From assembly GCA_002415485.1 (NCBI GenBank), contig DHYU01000080.1:57737-121736 (forward strand): a stretch of 64,000 nt of DNA, read 5' to 3'. This DNA comes from Proteobacteria bacterium UBA5122 (lineage in GTDB: Bacteria; Pseudomonadota; Gammaproteobacteria; Tenderiales; Tenderiaceae). Positions 1-7,868 of the stretch are shown here, one piece after another. The notes beneath the pieces are model-generated. The model saw nothing but the letters and a program-made list of their open reading frames with translations, searched no databases and was not told where the DNA came from. The translations under genes and the position numbers were made by a program. The stretch's first letter is position 1. Every line of letters starts with the position of its first letter.

Positions 1-891
1 ATGAAGGGCGAGACGGTGGACGAGATCACCGCCGCGGCGCGTGTGATGCGCGAGTTGGCAACGCCAGTTGCACTCGGTGACACGACTTACCTCGTCGATA
101 CCTGTGGTACCGGTGGTGATGGTGCCGAGACGTTCAATATCTCAACTGCATCGGCATTTGTCGTCGCCGCGGCCGGCGGCAAGGTCGCCAAGCACGGTAA
201 TCGTTCGGTATCTTCCAGGTCGGGCAGCGCCGACGTGCTGGAGGCAGCGGGGGTCAGTCTGGACTTGGGGCCAGAGCAGGTCGCGCAGTGTGTGCAGCAG
301 ATTGGCGTCGGTTTTATGTTTGCCCCCAAGCATCATGGCGCGATGAAGCATGCCATTGGGCCTCGCCGTGAGATGGGGGTGCGGACTATCTTTAACGTAC
401 TGGGGCCACTGACCAATCCTGCAGGTGCCCCGAATCAGGTGCTGGGTGTGTTTAGCGCAGACTTGGTGGAGCCCTTGGCGCAGGTATTGGCGCAACTCGG
501 CAGTCGTCATGTGTTGGTCGTCAATGCGGATGATGGCATGGATGAGATCAGTATTGGTGCGCCCACCCAGGTGGCGGAATTGAAGGCTGGTAAGGTCTCG
601 CGTTATCAGATTGAACCAGAGCGCTTTGGTATGCAGCGCGCCGCGTTGTCGAGCCTGGCCGTCGCCAGCGCGGAGGAAAGCCTGGGCGTGATTCGGCGCG
701 TGTTTGCCAATGAGCCTGGCCCGGCGCGGGATATCGTGTGCTTGAATGCCGGCGCGGCGATTTATGCCGCAGGTTTGAGCGAGAGCCTGGAGGCTGGTGT
801 GGTTCGCGCATGTGAGGTGATAGCCAGCGGTGCAGCGGCCAATAAATTAGTCGCCTTGATTGAATTAAGTCAGAAGTTGTCAGCATCATGA
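1..891 (+). CDS. trpD: Anthranilate phosphoribosyltransferase, 5' partial
   Basis: TrpD transfers the phosphoribosyl group of PRPP to anthranilate, the second step of tryptophan synthesis from chorismate. The visible 296 residues contain the glycine-rich PRPP-binding motif DTCGTGGDG (about residues 33-41), the KHGNRSVSS anthranilate/PRPP-site motif (about 63-71) and the NVLGPLTNP signature (about 132-140). Family members are about 340 residues, and the first residues here (MKGETVDEI) match the interior of the N-terminal helical domain, so the true start lies upstream of the window. Its stop overlaps the trpC start by 4 bp (ATGA), which indicates translational coupling in a trp operon. Identity is secure; only the 5' end is missing. 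Confidence 0.97.
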   Translation: MKGETVDEITAAARVMRELATPVALGDTTYLVDTCGTGGDGAETFNISTASAFVVAAAGGKVAKHGNRSVSSRSGSADVLEAAGVSLDLGPEQVAQCVQQIGVGFMFAPKHHGAMKHAIGPRREMGVRTIFNVLGPLTNPAGAPNQVLGVFSADLVEPLAQVLAQLGSRHVLVVNADDGMDEISIGAPTQVAELKAGKVSRYQIEPERFGMQRAALSSLAVASAEESLGVIRRVFANEPGPARDIVCLNAGAAIYAAGLSESLEAGVVRACEVIASGAAANKLVALIELSQKLSAS

Positions 892-1682
892 ATACTCCCG
901 ATATTTTACAGCGCATCCTGAGTCGAAAACTGGAAGAAATAGCAGAACGCAGTGCGAAAGTCAGTATTGATGAATTGAAGGCACGTATCGCTGCACAAAG
1001 CGCGCCGCGAGGTTTTGTACAGTCGATCGAAAACAAGATCGCTGCCGGTGAGGCTGGTGTGATTGCAGAGATCAAGAAGGCCTCGCCCAGTAAGGGCGTG
1101 ATTCGCGCAGATTTCCAGCCTGCTGAGATTGCTGAATCTTATGCGGCGGCGGGTGCAGCGTGTCTGTCGGTCTTGACTGATGCCGATTTTTTTCAAGGTC
1201 ATGAAGATTATCTACAGGCTGCACGTGCAGCCTGTGAGTTGCCCGTGATTCGCAAGGATTTCATTATCGATCCGTATCAGGTCTATGAAGCGCGTGCGAT
1301 AGGCGCGGATTGTATCTTGCTAATCGTTGCAGCCTTGGATGATCAGCAGCTAAAAAACCTGAGTGAACTGGCCGCCGAGCTGGGGATGGATGTCTTGGTG
1401 GAAGTGCATGATGCAGAAGAGCTGCAGCGCGCCCTGCTTTTACCATTGAAGTTGATTGGCATTAACAATCGAAATCTGCGTACATTTGAAACCTCATTGC
1501 AAACGACGATAGGACTATTGGATCAAATCCCTTCTGATCGTATTGTTGTCACCGAAAGTGGCATTCATCATGCTGAAGACGTTGCCTTGATGCGCCAGTA
1601 TGATGTGCACGCCTTTCTGGTTGGCGAGGCATTTATGCGGGCAGAAACCCCGGGCGCTGAATTGCGGGCGCTGTTTTTTTAA
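888..1682 (+). CDS. trpC: Indole-3-glycerol phosphate synthase
   Basis: Cytoplasmic (beta/alpha)8 enzyme that closes the indole ring of carboxyphenylaminodeoxyribulose phosphate, the fourth step of tryptophan synthesis. The 264 residues are the usual length for a monofunctional TrpC not fused to TrpF. Visible signatures are EIKKASPSKG near residues 60-70 (catalytic Glu/Lys), the VIRKDFIID strand, GINNRNLRTF and the phosphate-binding VTESGI segment. The start overlaps the trpD stop by 4 bp. The trpDC pair followed by crp is a known gammaproteobacterial order. Very sure. Confidence 0.97.
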   Translation: MNTPDILQRILSRKLEEIAERSAKVSIDELKARIAAQSAPRGFVQSIENKIAAGEAGVIAEIKKASPSKGVIRADFQPAEIAESYAAAGAACLSVLTDADFFQGHEDYLQAARAACELPVIRKDFIIDPYQVYEARAIGADCILLIVAALDDQQLKNLSELAAELGMDVLVEVHDAEELQRALLLPLKLIGINNRNLRTFETSLQTTIGLLDQIPSDRIVVTESGIHHAEDVALMRQYDVHAFLVGEAFMRAETPGAELRALFF

Positions 1683-1783
1683 ACAATTGTTTCATCGTTT
1701 AAGTTGCACTATTGCTGGTCGATAGCTGGTATTTAGGAGTGTGTGCGGCGTGTGCGTGCGCAAAAAAAAGTATGGAGAAAATG

Positions 1784-3022
1784 ATGAAAAAGAATATTTT
1801 GTTATCGGCGGCGTTAATGGGGGCTGGTTTAATATCCACGCAGGCGATGGCTGCACCATTTAACAGCATGGACCCGCGCTCGTTTGCGATGGGGGGGGCC
1901 GGGGTGTCGTCAGGCACGAGTGGCAATGCTGCGTTGATGAATCCTGCCTTGTTGTCAGCCGTGCCAGATGACGATGACTTTAGTATTGAGTTGCCGATTG
2001 TGGCGGCTCGTCTGTATGACCCAGGTGATTTGCAGGACGGCATCGATGATTACAAGAGCAGTAATGTCGAAGGTGAGTTTGATGCGGCATTACGGGCGCT
2101 GAAGGATAATGGAGCCTCAGCGGCGAGGTACAGTGCGGTTGCGGCTGCGACGAATAACCTTCTGAGCAAGTTGGAAGCAATTGCCAATGATCCTGTGCAG
2201 GCAGAGCTGATGGGGGGTATGGTTGTCGGGGTGCCTAATAAGACATTGGGTGCGTCGGTGGTGGCGTCAGGGCGTGTGGTGCTGGGTGGTATTTTGAATA
2301 TGACCGCAGCGGATCGTGCGCAGCTGAGCAGTATTGCCAATCAGGCAAATAATCAAACCTTGGCAACGAATACGGTTGATGTCTTTAATTCTGGTAGCTT
2401 GACCTCTACATTGGACGCCCGCGGGGCATATATTCAGGAAGTCGGGATTGCCCTGTCGCGTGAGTTCGATGTGGCGGGTGGTCTGGCATTTGGTCTTACT
2501 CCCAAGGTGGTGAAGGTCCGCACCTTTGATTATTCGCAAGGGGTAAGTAATGCAGATATTGGTGAGAGTGACACTGGGCGTAAAGATTTTGATGAGTTCA
2601 ATCTTGATGTTGGGGTTGCGAAAGACTTTGGTGTTGGTTTTCGCGCAGGGTTTGTAATCAAAGACTTGATCGGGAAAGAATACGAGACAGCACTTGGCAA
2701 TAAGATTAGCCTGGACCCGCAGGCTCGGATCGGGGTTTCTCACTCCAATGAATTTGTGACAGTGGCGGTTGATCTGGATCTGACTGAGAATGAGCCGGCC
2801 GGATATGAGAGCAAGAGCCAGTATCTGGCCTTGGGCGCCGAGCTGGACATCTTTGATACGGTACAGCTGCGAGTAGGTTACAAGAGTAATCTGAGCGATG
2901 ATAAGACCAGCGCGCCGACAGTTGGCTTTGGCTTTTCACCCTTTGGAGTGCATGTGGATGCCGCTGTTTCAGCGAATGACGATGAGGTCTCGGCGTCGTT
3001 GCAGCTTGGGTTCCGGTTTTAA
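1784..3022 (+). CDS. TraF-like outer membrane beta-barrel protein
   Basis: A 412-residue exported protein with an N-terminal signal peptide (MKKNILLSAALMGAGLIS, then TQAMA and a cleavage site). The mature start carries RSFAMGGAGV followed by NAALMNPALLS, a hallmark of the FadL/OmpP1-like and TraF_2-type outer membrane barrels. The C-terminus alternates hydrophobic and polar residues and ends in Phe (LQLGFRF), as expected of a BAM substrate. Start choice: GGAG at 1774-1777 lies 6 bp before the ATG at 1784; ATG at 1772 and 1781 and an upstream frame from 1712 are alternatives. Database relatives are often labelled conjugal transfer protein TraF, but no conjugation genes are nearby, so that name is probably only descriptive. 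Substrate unknown. Confidence 0.75.
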   Translation: MKKNILLSAALMGAGLISTQAMAAPFNSMDPRSFAMGGAGVSSGTSGNAALMNPALLSAVPDDDDFSIELPIVAARLYDPGDLQDGIDDYKSSNVEGEFDAALRALKDNGASAARYSAVAAATNNLLSKLEAIANDPVQAELMGGMVVGVPNKTLGASVVASGRVVLGGILNMTAADRAQLSSIANQANNQTLATNTVDVFNSGSLTSTLDARGAYIQEVGIALSREFDVAGGLAFGLTPKVVKVRTFDYSQGVSNADIGESDTGRKDFDEFNLDVGVAKDFGVGFRAGFVIKDLIGKEYETALGNKISLDPQARIGVSHSNEFVTVAVDLDLTENEPAGYESKSQYLALGAELDIFDTVQLRVGYKSNLSDDKTSAPTVGFGFSPFGVHVDAAVSANDDEVSASLQLGFRF

Positions 3023-3043
3023 TTTTTCCCATCTTAAATGCAT

Positions 3044-3072
3044 AAAAAAGCCCGGCTCTGCCGGGCTTTTTT
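3044..3072. terminator. Bidirectional intrinsic terminator
   Basis: An 8-bp GC-rich stem (AGCCCGGC / GCCGGGCT) with a TCT loop, flanked by an A-run on the left and a T-run on the right. It can terminate both the rightward TraF-like gene and the leftward crp gene that converge on it. Confidence 0.9.
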
Positions 3073-3093
3073 ATGGGCGACATTGGCGGTAAC

Positions 3094-3732
3094 TTAGCGA
3101 GTGCCGTGTACGACGATGGTTTTGCCTTTGACCGAAATTAGGTTTTGATTTTCCAGCGTCTTGAGTACACGGCCAACCATCTCGCGCGAGCAGCCGACGA
3201 TGCGCCCGAGCTCCTGGCGTGTGATCTTGATCTGCATGCCGTCGGGGTGCGTCATGGCATCGGGTTCTTCGGTCAGGTCGAGCAGGGTGCGTGCAATGCG
3301 GCCGCTGACATCCATGAAGGCGAGGCGAGTGACCATGCTGGAAGTGCGGCGCAGGCGCAGGGCCATCTGAGTGGCCAGTTTGAATATGAGGTCTGGGTTT
3401 TCTTGCGCCACAATGCGAAAGGTGTCGTAGCCGATCTCGGCGACCTCGCATTGGGTGCGGGCGCGGATCCAGGCACTCCGCTGCGGAGTGGAGCTAAAAA
3501 GCCCCATTTCGCCGAAAAAATCACCTGCATTTAGATAGGCAAGCACCATTTCACGGCCGTCATCTTCTTCGGAGACGACGCTGACCGAGCCTTCTGTCAC
3601 GTAATACAGGGAGTTTGGTGTTTCGCCCGCATAGATAATGACGCTGTTTTTTGGGTAGCGGCGACGATGGCAGTGACTCAAAAATGCCTCAATCGCTGGG
3701 CTGCGTTCCTGAGATTTAACTGGTAGCGGCAT
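3094..3732 (-). CDS. crp: Cyclic AMP receptor protein (CRP/Vfr family)
   Basis: Global transcription regulator that binds cAMP through an N-terminal cyclic-nucleotide domain and DNA through a C-terminal winged helix-turn-helix. The 212 residues are the normal length. The cAMP pocket motif GEMGLF and the phosphate-binding RSAW stretch are present. The DNA-binding part matches E. coli CRP closely: MTHPDGMQIKITRQELG, then the recognition helix GCSREMVGRVLKTLE and the C-terminal GKTIVVHGTR. It sits next to trpDC, as vfr does in Pseudomonas. It is divergent from the OsmC-family gene, so the 125 bp between them should hold both promoters. Confidence 0.96.
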   Translation of the reverse strand: MPLPVKSQERSPAIEAFLSHCHRRRYPKNSVIIYAGETPNSLYYVTEGSVSVVSEEDDGREMVLAYLNAGDFFGEMGLFSSTPQRSAWIRARTQCEVAEIGYDTFRIVAQENPDLIFKLATQMALRLRRTSSMVTRLAFMDVSGRIARTLLDLTEEPDAMTHPDGMQIKITRQELGRIVGCSREMVGRVLKTLENQNLISVKGKTIVVHGTR

Positions 3733-3857
3733 AGTCTATCCATTGATTTCTTTTTTCCATAGCTAGGGTATCGACCGCAATCCCTGCTTTTTTGAGTATT
3801 CTTTGCGGTATCATTTGTTTGAAACCCTTATGGGCTGTTGGAATTGAGGAGTGGGTG

Positions 3858-4289
3858 ATGAAGGCGCGAGTAAAATGGGTCGAGAATGCGATGTTTGTGG
3901 CGGAGTCCGGCAGTGGTCATGCGGTTGTAATTGACGGCCCGGCGGATGGCGGTGGTCGCAATATGGGTGTGCGGCCAATGGAGATGCTCTTGATGGGGAC
4001 AGGTGCGTGCAGTGCCTATGATGTGATCCATATCCTGCGCAAGGGGCGTCATCCGGTCTCGGACTGCGTGTGTGAGGTGTCGGCGGAGCGTGCAGACGGA
4101 GTGCCTGCGGTATTTACCAAGATCCACCTGCATTTTATTGTCAGTGGTCGTGGACTGAAGGAGGTTACTGTACAGCGGGCAGTGGAGTTGTCGGCAGAAA
4201 AATACTGTTCGGCCTCGATCATGCTTGGGAAATCGGCTGAGATTACGCATGATTTTGTGGTGGTTGATGAGGCGGAGCAGGCAGAATGA
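3858..4289 (+). CDS. yhfA: OsmC family protein, YhfA type
   Basis: A 143-residue protein of the OsmC/Ohr fold. Relatives use paired cysteines to reduce organic peroxides, but the physiological role of YhfA itself is not established. Diagnostic stretches are MKARVKWVE at the N-terminus, PMEMLLMGTGACSAYDV (first conserved Cys) and AVELSAEKYCSASIML (second conserved Cys). Start: ATG at 3858 with GAGGAG 6-7 bp upstream; an in-frame extension back to 3792 lacks a ribosome site. Its stop overlaps the next gene by 4 bp. Position next to crp is conserved in other gammaproteobacteria. Confidence 0.9.
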   Translation: MKARVKWVENAMFVAESGSGHAVVIDGPADGGGRNMGVRPMEMLLMGTGACSAYDVIHILRKGRHPVSDCVCEVSAERADGVPAVFTKIHLHFIVSGRGLKEVTVQRAVELSAEKYCSASIMLGKSAEITHDFVVVDEAEQAE

Positions 4290-4684
4290 TCAAGCCGCAA
4301 CCGACCTCCGGCATGCGCCACGTGGCGCTATTTGTGCCTGATCTGGAGGTGTGCGAGCAGTTTTATGTGGAGTTGTTGGGGATGCAGGTGGAGTGGCGTC
4401 CCGACCCCGACAATGTCTATCTGACCTCCGGTAACGACAACCTGGCCCTGCACCGGGCGCCTGCAGGCTATGATTTGTCGGGCGATCAGCGCCTAGATCA
4501 TATCGGGTTCATCATTGATGAGATTGATCAAGTCAGTGTTTGGTTTGACTTTTTGCGTGGCCATGATGTCAAAATGAAGACCGAGCCGCGCACCCATCGC
4601 GATGGCGCCCGTAGTTTTTACTGCCTTGACCCGGCCGGAAATACGGTGCAGATGATTTATCACCCGCCGATCGTGAAAAAATAG
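4286..4684 (+). CDS. VOC (glyoxalase/dioxygenase) family protein
   Basis: A 132-residue single-module vicinal-oxygen-chelate protein. The beta-alpha-beta-beta-beta pattern is visible: MRHVALFVPDLEVCEQFY at the start, then LDHIGFII opening the second half and FYCLDPAGNTVQMIYH at the end. Candidate metal ligands are His near residue 12, His in RLDHIGF and Glu/Gln in the last strand; NTVQM has Gln where many members have Glu. The reaction cannot be predicted from sequence. Its ATG overlaps the yhfA stop (ATGA), so the two are likely co-translated. Confidence 0.85.
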   Translation: MIKPQPTSGMRHVALFVPDLEVCEQFYVELLGMQVEWRPDPDNVYLTSGNDNLALHRAPAGYDLSGDQRLDHIGFIIDEIDQVSVWFDFLRGHDVKMKTEPRTHRDGARSFYCLDPAGNTVQMIYHPPIVKK

Positions 4685-4775
4685 CTCTACAATTTTCAGC
4701 AAATAGGCGATAATCCGCGCTTTTTCCCGTCCGCTTCCTGGGCGGGGTGGGTGTTGTGAGCTTGGAGGGCATTAG

Positions 4776-5585
4776 ATGGCCGGGCAAATGAGTAAGTTGA
4801 AGCTGCATGGGTTTAACAACCTGACCAAAACGCTGAGCTTCAATATTTATGATGTTTGCTATGCGGTGACGCCGGAGCAGCGTGAGGCTTATATCGAGTA
4901 TATCGATGAGGCCTACAATGCGGAGCGTTTGACGCAGATTTTGACCGATGTAACCAATATCATCGGTGCGAATATTTTGAACATTGCCCACCAGGACTAT
5001 GATCCTCAGGGCGCCTCGGTGACCATTTTGGTCTCTGAAGAACCGATTGTGGCGGAAGAACTGTCTAATAGTGAGGCGCCAGGCCCGTTGCCGGAGTCTG
5101 TGGTTGGGCACTTGGACAAGAGCCATATCACTGTTCATACCTATCCCGAGAGCCATCCCGAAGGCGGCATCAGTACGTTCCGTGCCGACATTGATGTCTC
5201 CACCTGTGGTCGTATTTCGCCGCTGAAGGCCTTGAACTATCTGATCCATAAGTTTGAATCGGATATCGTGGTGATGGATTACCGTGTGCGTGGTTTTACG
5301 CGCGACACCAAGGGTAAGAAGCACTTTATCGACCACAAGATCAGCTCGATTCAGAACTTCATCGCGCACGACACCAAGGAGAAGTTTCAAATGATTGACG
5401 TGAACGTCTATCAGGAGAACATCTTCCATACCAAGATGATGCTGAAGGAATACGATCTGGCCAACTACCTGTTCGGCGTTAAGCCTGAAGAACTGACTGG
5501 CAAAGAGATCAAGGCGATCAATACCCAGCTGAAGCGTGAGATGGCCGAGATCTTCTACGGTCGGAATCTGCGTCGCGGCCTCTAA
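4776..5585 (+). CDS. speD: S-adenosylmethionine decarboxylase proenzyme
   Basis: Pyruvoyl enzyme that decarboxylates S-adenosylmethionine to provide the aminopropyl donor for spermidine. The 269 residues are typical of the longer E. coli-type SpeD. The proenzyme should self-cleave between Lys115 and Ser116 in HLDKSHITVHTYPE, Ser116 becoming the pyruvoyl group; STCGRISPLKALNYL carries the conserved catalytic Cys. GGAGG lies 8 bp before the ATG. speE is not in the window. Followed by a strong terminator. Confidence 0.96.
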   Translation: MAGQMSKLKLHGFNNLTKTLSFNIYDVCYAVTPEQREAYIEYIDEAYNAERLTQILTDVTNIIGANILNIAHQDYDPQGASVTILVSEEPIVAEELSNSEAPGPLPESVVGHLDKSHITVHTYPESHPEGGISTFRADIDVSTCGRISPLKALNYLIHKFESDIVVMDYRVRGFTRDTKGKKHFIDHKISSIQNFIAHDTKEKFQMIDVNVYQENIFHTKMMLKEYDLANYLFGVKPEELTGKEIKAINTQLKREMAEIFYGRNLRRGL

Positions 5586-5610
5586 GTCGTCGTCCTGAGT
5601 GTTTGTCACC

Positions 5611-5634
5611 AAAAAGCCCCAGCAGGGGCTTTTT
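5611..5634. terminator. Intrinsic terminator after speD
   Basis: Perfect stem AAAAAGCCCC / GGGGCTTTTT with an AGCA loop, ending in a T-run on the plus strand. Confidence 0.9.
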
Positions 5635-5647
5635 GCATTTTAGGGTG

Positions 5648-5671
5648 AAAAAAACCGCCCAAGATGGGCGG
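5648..5671 (-). terminator. Intrinsic terminator for the minus-strand gene ending at 5699
   Basis: Read on the minus strand: stem CCGCCC / GGGCGG with a 5-nt loop followed directly by seven T. It is distinct from the speD terminator 14 bp away. Confidence 0.85.
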
Positions 5672-5698
5672 CAAAAGGGGGAGTTCGTTGAGGTGCCC

Positions 5699-6409
5699 TT
5701 AGGGCTGTTTGGCCCGGGGTAATGAACTGCCGGGGCGAGCGAGGTAGGCGAGCATTTCACCTTCCGCGCTGACATTGACGTACATTTCCCCTTCCCAGGC
5801 CAGTGTCTCACTGAGTGTTTGGAAGGCCTGATCATGGTTGGTGGCGGAGGCGGTGAGCATGCACATGCTGCTGGCGCATTCGAGCTCGCCAAGGGTGATA
5901 TCTTGCGTGTTGCCAAGGCGATTTCGAACTTGGCTGGTGGCCTGCGGGCTCCATTCAGGATCGACGCCTTCAGAATAAAGTGTCTGTTCCAACAAGGTCT
6001 GTTGGGCTTGTTGTGTGAGCTGTTGTCGTGACTGAATCTCGGCTTCGCTGAGCTGAATAGCGGGTGGCTGCGCTAGGGCTTGTTGGTCCTGCAGATCAAG
6101 GCGTAAGGCCGCCAGCTCTGACTGAGTGGCCACCAGCGCCTGGGCCAGTGCCTGGATTTGGCTATCGCTATCGCCAGCGGGGAGAAGGCGGCTGAGATCG
6201 TACGCTGCGGCCTGGCGCTGTTCTTGTTCGGCGATTAGTTGATCTAAGCGGTTGGCTTTTGCGTTGAGTTCATTTTGTAGGGCGTGCAACTCCTGTGCAT
6301 TGACGGCTGGCGCAGTCGGTACATTGGGCTGCGACATGGCGAGGTAAGCGCCGCCGACGAGCGCTAAGGCGCTGATGGTGCTGGCACTGATAAAAGGGAT
6401 GGTTTTCAT
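5699..6409 (-). CDS. Signal-anchored coiled-coil periplasmic protein, unknown function
   Basis: I do not recognise a family. The 236-residue product starts with a signal peptide or anchor (MKTIPFISASTISALALVGG, then AYLAM). A Gln/Leu/Ala-rich heptad-like coiled coil covers about residues 35-140 (ELNAKANRLDQLIAEQEQRQ and following). A compact C-terminal domain contains two close cysteines (ECASSMCML), which could form a disulfide. Start chosen at 6409 because AGGAG precedes it; an extension to 6433 has no ribosome site. It lies 60 bp downstream of another secreted hypothetical gene in the same direction and has its own terminator. Confidence 0.7.
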   Translation of the reverse strand: MKTIPFISASTISALALVGGAYLAMSQPNVPTAPAVNAQELHALQNELNAKANRLDQLIAEQEQRQAAAYDLSRLLPAGDSDSQIQALAQALVATQSELAALRLDLQDQQALAQPPAIQLSEAEIQSRQQLTQQAQQTLLEQTLYSEGVDPEWSPQATSQVRNRLGNTQDITLGELECASSMCMLTASATNHDQAFQTLSETLAWEGEMYVNVSAEGEMLAYLARPGSSLPRAKQP

Positions 6410-6428
6410 GATGGCTCCTGTGGCTAGG

Positions 6429-6455
6429 ACCACCGCCCCTGTGTGGGGCGGTGGT
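6429..6455. other. Intergenic hairpin between two secreted-protein genes
   Basis: An 11-bp inverted repeat (ACCACCGCCCC / GGGGCGGTGGT) with a 5-nt loop lies between minus-strand genes 6470-6976 and 5699-6409. It has no U-tract, so it is more likely an mRNA processing or stabilising stem than a full terminator. Confidence 0.5.
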
Positions 6456-6469
6456 GTAGTGATGGCCGC

Positions 6470-6976
6470 TTACTGACTGACCTGGTAGGTGACTAGGCCG
6501 GACTGGTTGCCGGAGTAGGTGGGGGGGACGTTACAGCTGAAATAAAGATGCGAAATGCTGTTGTCGCCCGCGAGACCGCCAGTGTTGAGGTGTTGTGTGC
6601 TGTTGCCTGAGCCGCTGGAGGTTCTGACGGGGGTCCCCCAAAAGCTTGCGGAACCATCGCTGTTGCGTGAATAACTGATGAGTTGGCACGAAACATTGGC
6701 GGAGTAGTGTCGGTCAACGGCGCGTATCCAGCTGCCTTCGACGGCTGCATTGTGCAGAAAACCATCGAAGTCGGTGCGTTCGACCGGGCAGTCGACGCGC
6801 ATCCATTGCGTGGCGGATGGATTGTAGATGGCGCTGGCGCTTAGTAACGGGGTTACATCGCCATTGGTCCATTTGACGCATTGAGAGGCTGGGCTGTTGG
6901 CGGCGCCTGCGTGGGCCTGGGCGCTGATGAGGGCTGTTGATGTGATGGCCAGTGCGGCCAAGGTTTTGCTGTACAT
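6470..6976 (-). CDS. Secreted hypothetical protein
   Basis: A 168-residue exported protein of no family I recognise. It has a clear signal peptide (MYSKTLAALAITSTALISAQ, then AHA cleavage). The mature part is Ser/Asn/Trp-rich with four cysteines (QCVKW, DCPVE, SCQLI, SCNVP), which could form two disulfides and suggest a beta-rich extracytoplasmic domain. AAGGAGGT lies 6 bp before the ATG, a strong ribosome site that fits high expression. The 186 bp upstream holds its promoter; I see nothing else there. Confidence 0.7.
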   Translation of the reverse strand: MYSKTLAALAITSTALISAQAHAGAANSPASQCVKWTNGDVTPLLSASAIYNPSATQWMRVDCPVERTDFDGFLHNAAVEGSWIRAVDRHYSANVSCQLISYSRNSDGSASFWGTPVRTSSGSGNSTQHLNTGGLAGDNSISHLYFSCNVPPTYSGNQSGLVTYQVSQ

Positions 6977-7162
6977 GACGTACCTCCTTGTAATGGATAT
7001 GGACTGTGTCCTGCTGTCGCCGTCCTGGCGAAATCTGCGGGACGGTGAAAGTATGGTTGCAGTTGGAGGTGTTGAGAATGATACGTGGGTGGAGAAGTGG
7101 TATAGCTTGAGGGCAACTAAAGTATCAGTGCCCGTGAAAAACAGCGGGAGTGTCGAGGGTGG

Positions 7163-7834
7163 CTAGATGCGGTAGGCGAGGCTGGTCATGATCTTGGAGG
7201 TGAGTCCCATCATCTTTTTGACAGGCGTCGGCAGCTCGGCGCCGCCGTGTTGCAGGGCGATGGTCGCGTGGTGGGCCTCATCTTCCTTCATTTGTTCGAC
7301 GACGGCGCGACTCTTGGCGTCCTGCGCGGGCAGGCGTTCCAGGTGCTCGTCCAGGTGCTTGATGACCTGGTGTTCGGTCTCGGCGACAAAGCCGAGGCTC
7401 CATTTGTCACCCGCGATACCTGCTGCGGCGCCAATGGCGACGGAGCCGAAATACCACAGCGGATTGAGCAGGCTGCGGTGGCTGTCGAGCGCCTTCAGAC
7501 GTTGGTCGCACCATTCGAGGTGGTCGTTTTCTTCCATCGCGGCGCGTTCCATCTTTTCGCGCACATCGGGTAGGCGGGCGGTGAGTGCCTGTCCTGTGTA
7601 GAGGCCCTGTGCCGACACTTCCCCTGCATGATTGACGCGCATCAGGCCCGCAGCATGTTTTTTCTCGGCCTCGGTCATCTCGGCTTCGGCGATATGCGCG
7701 GCCGGGTCCGGGCGCTCAGTCAATTGCGGCTGGCCGAACAGCGTGCGCAGCGCGTTGTCGAGGTTGGCGATGACCTTGTCGGCAGGCGTGTAGTGGCGCG
7801 TTGTCTGTGTGTTCTGTGTGTGCTGTATGCTCAT
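7163..7834 (-). CDS. coq7: 3-demethoxyubiquinol 3-hydroxylase
   Basis: Di-iron monooxygenase that adds the 6-hydroxyl group in ubiquinone synthesis, peripheral on the inner membrane. The ferritin-like ligand pattern is complete: NHAGEVSAQ (Glu), EENDHLEW (Glu and ExxH), a Glu in FVAETEHQVIKHLDEHL and EDEAHH at the C-terminus. The 223-residue length fits the beta/gammaproteobacterial Coq7 form. The ATG at 7834 is preferred over a TTG at 7846. It lies 34 bp downstream of the GlcF-like gene and may share its transcript. The window also has ubiC and ubiA. Confidence 0.94.
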   Translation of the reverse strand: MSIQHTQNTQTTRHYTPADKVIANLDNALRTLFGQPQLTERPDPAAHIAEAEMTEAEKKHAAGLMRVNHAGEVSAQGLYTGQALTARLPDVREKMERAAMEENDHLEWCDQRLKALDSHRSLLNPLWYFGSVAIGAAAGIAGDKWSLGFVAETEHQVIKHLDEHLERLPAQDAKSRAVVEQMKEDEAHHATIALQHGGAELPTPVKKMMGLTSKIMTSLAYRI

Positions 7835-7868
7835 GGGCTTGAACAATACCGGACGCGTGGTGAATGAA

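Noticed and set aside
1784..3022. Conjugative transfer function for the TraF-like protein
   Set aside because: No other transfer gene, relaxase or origin nearby; homologues are widespread chromosomal outer membrane proteins.
4569..5612. A 347-codon open frame antisense to speD
   Set aside because: SpeD is certain from its cleavage site and the antisense product has no signature.
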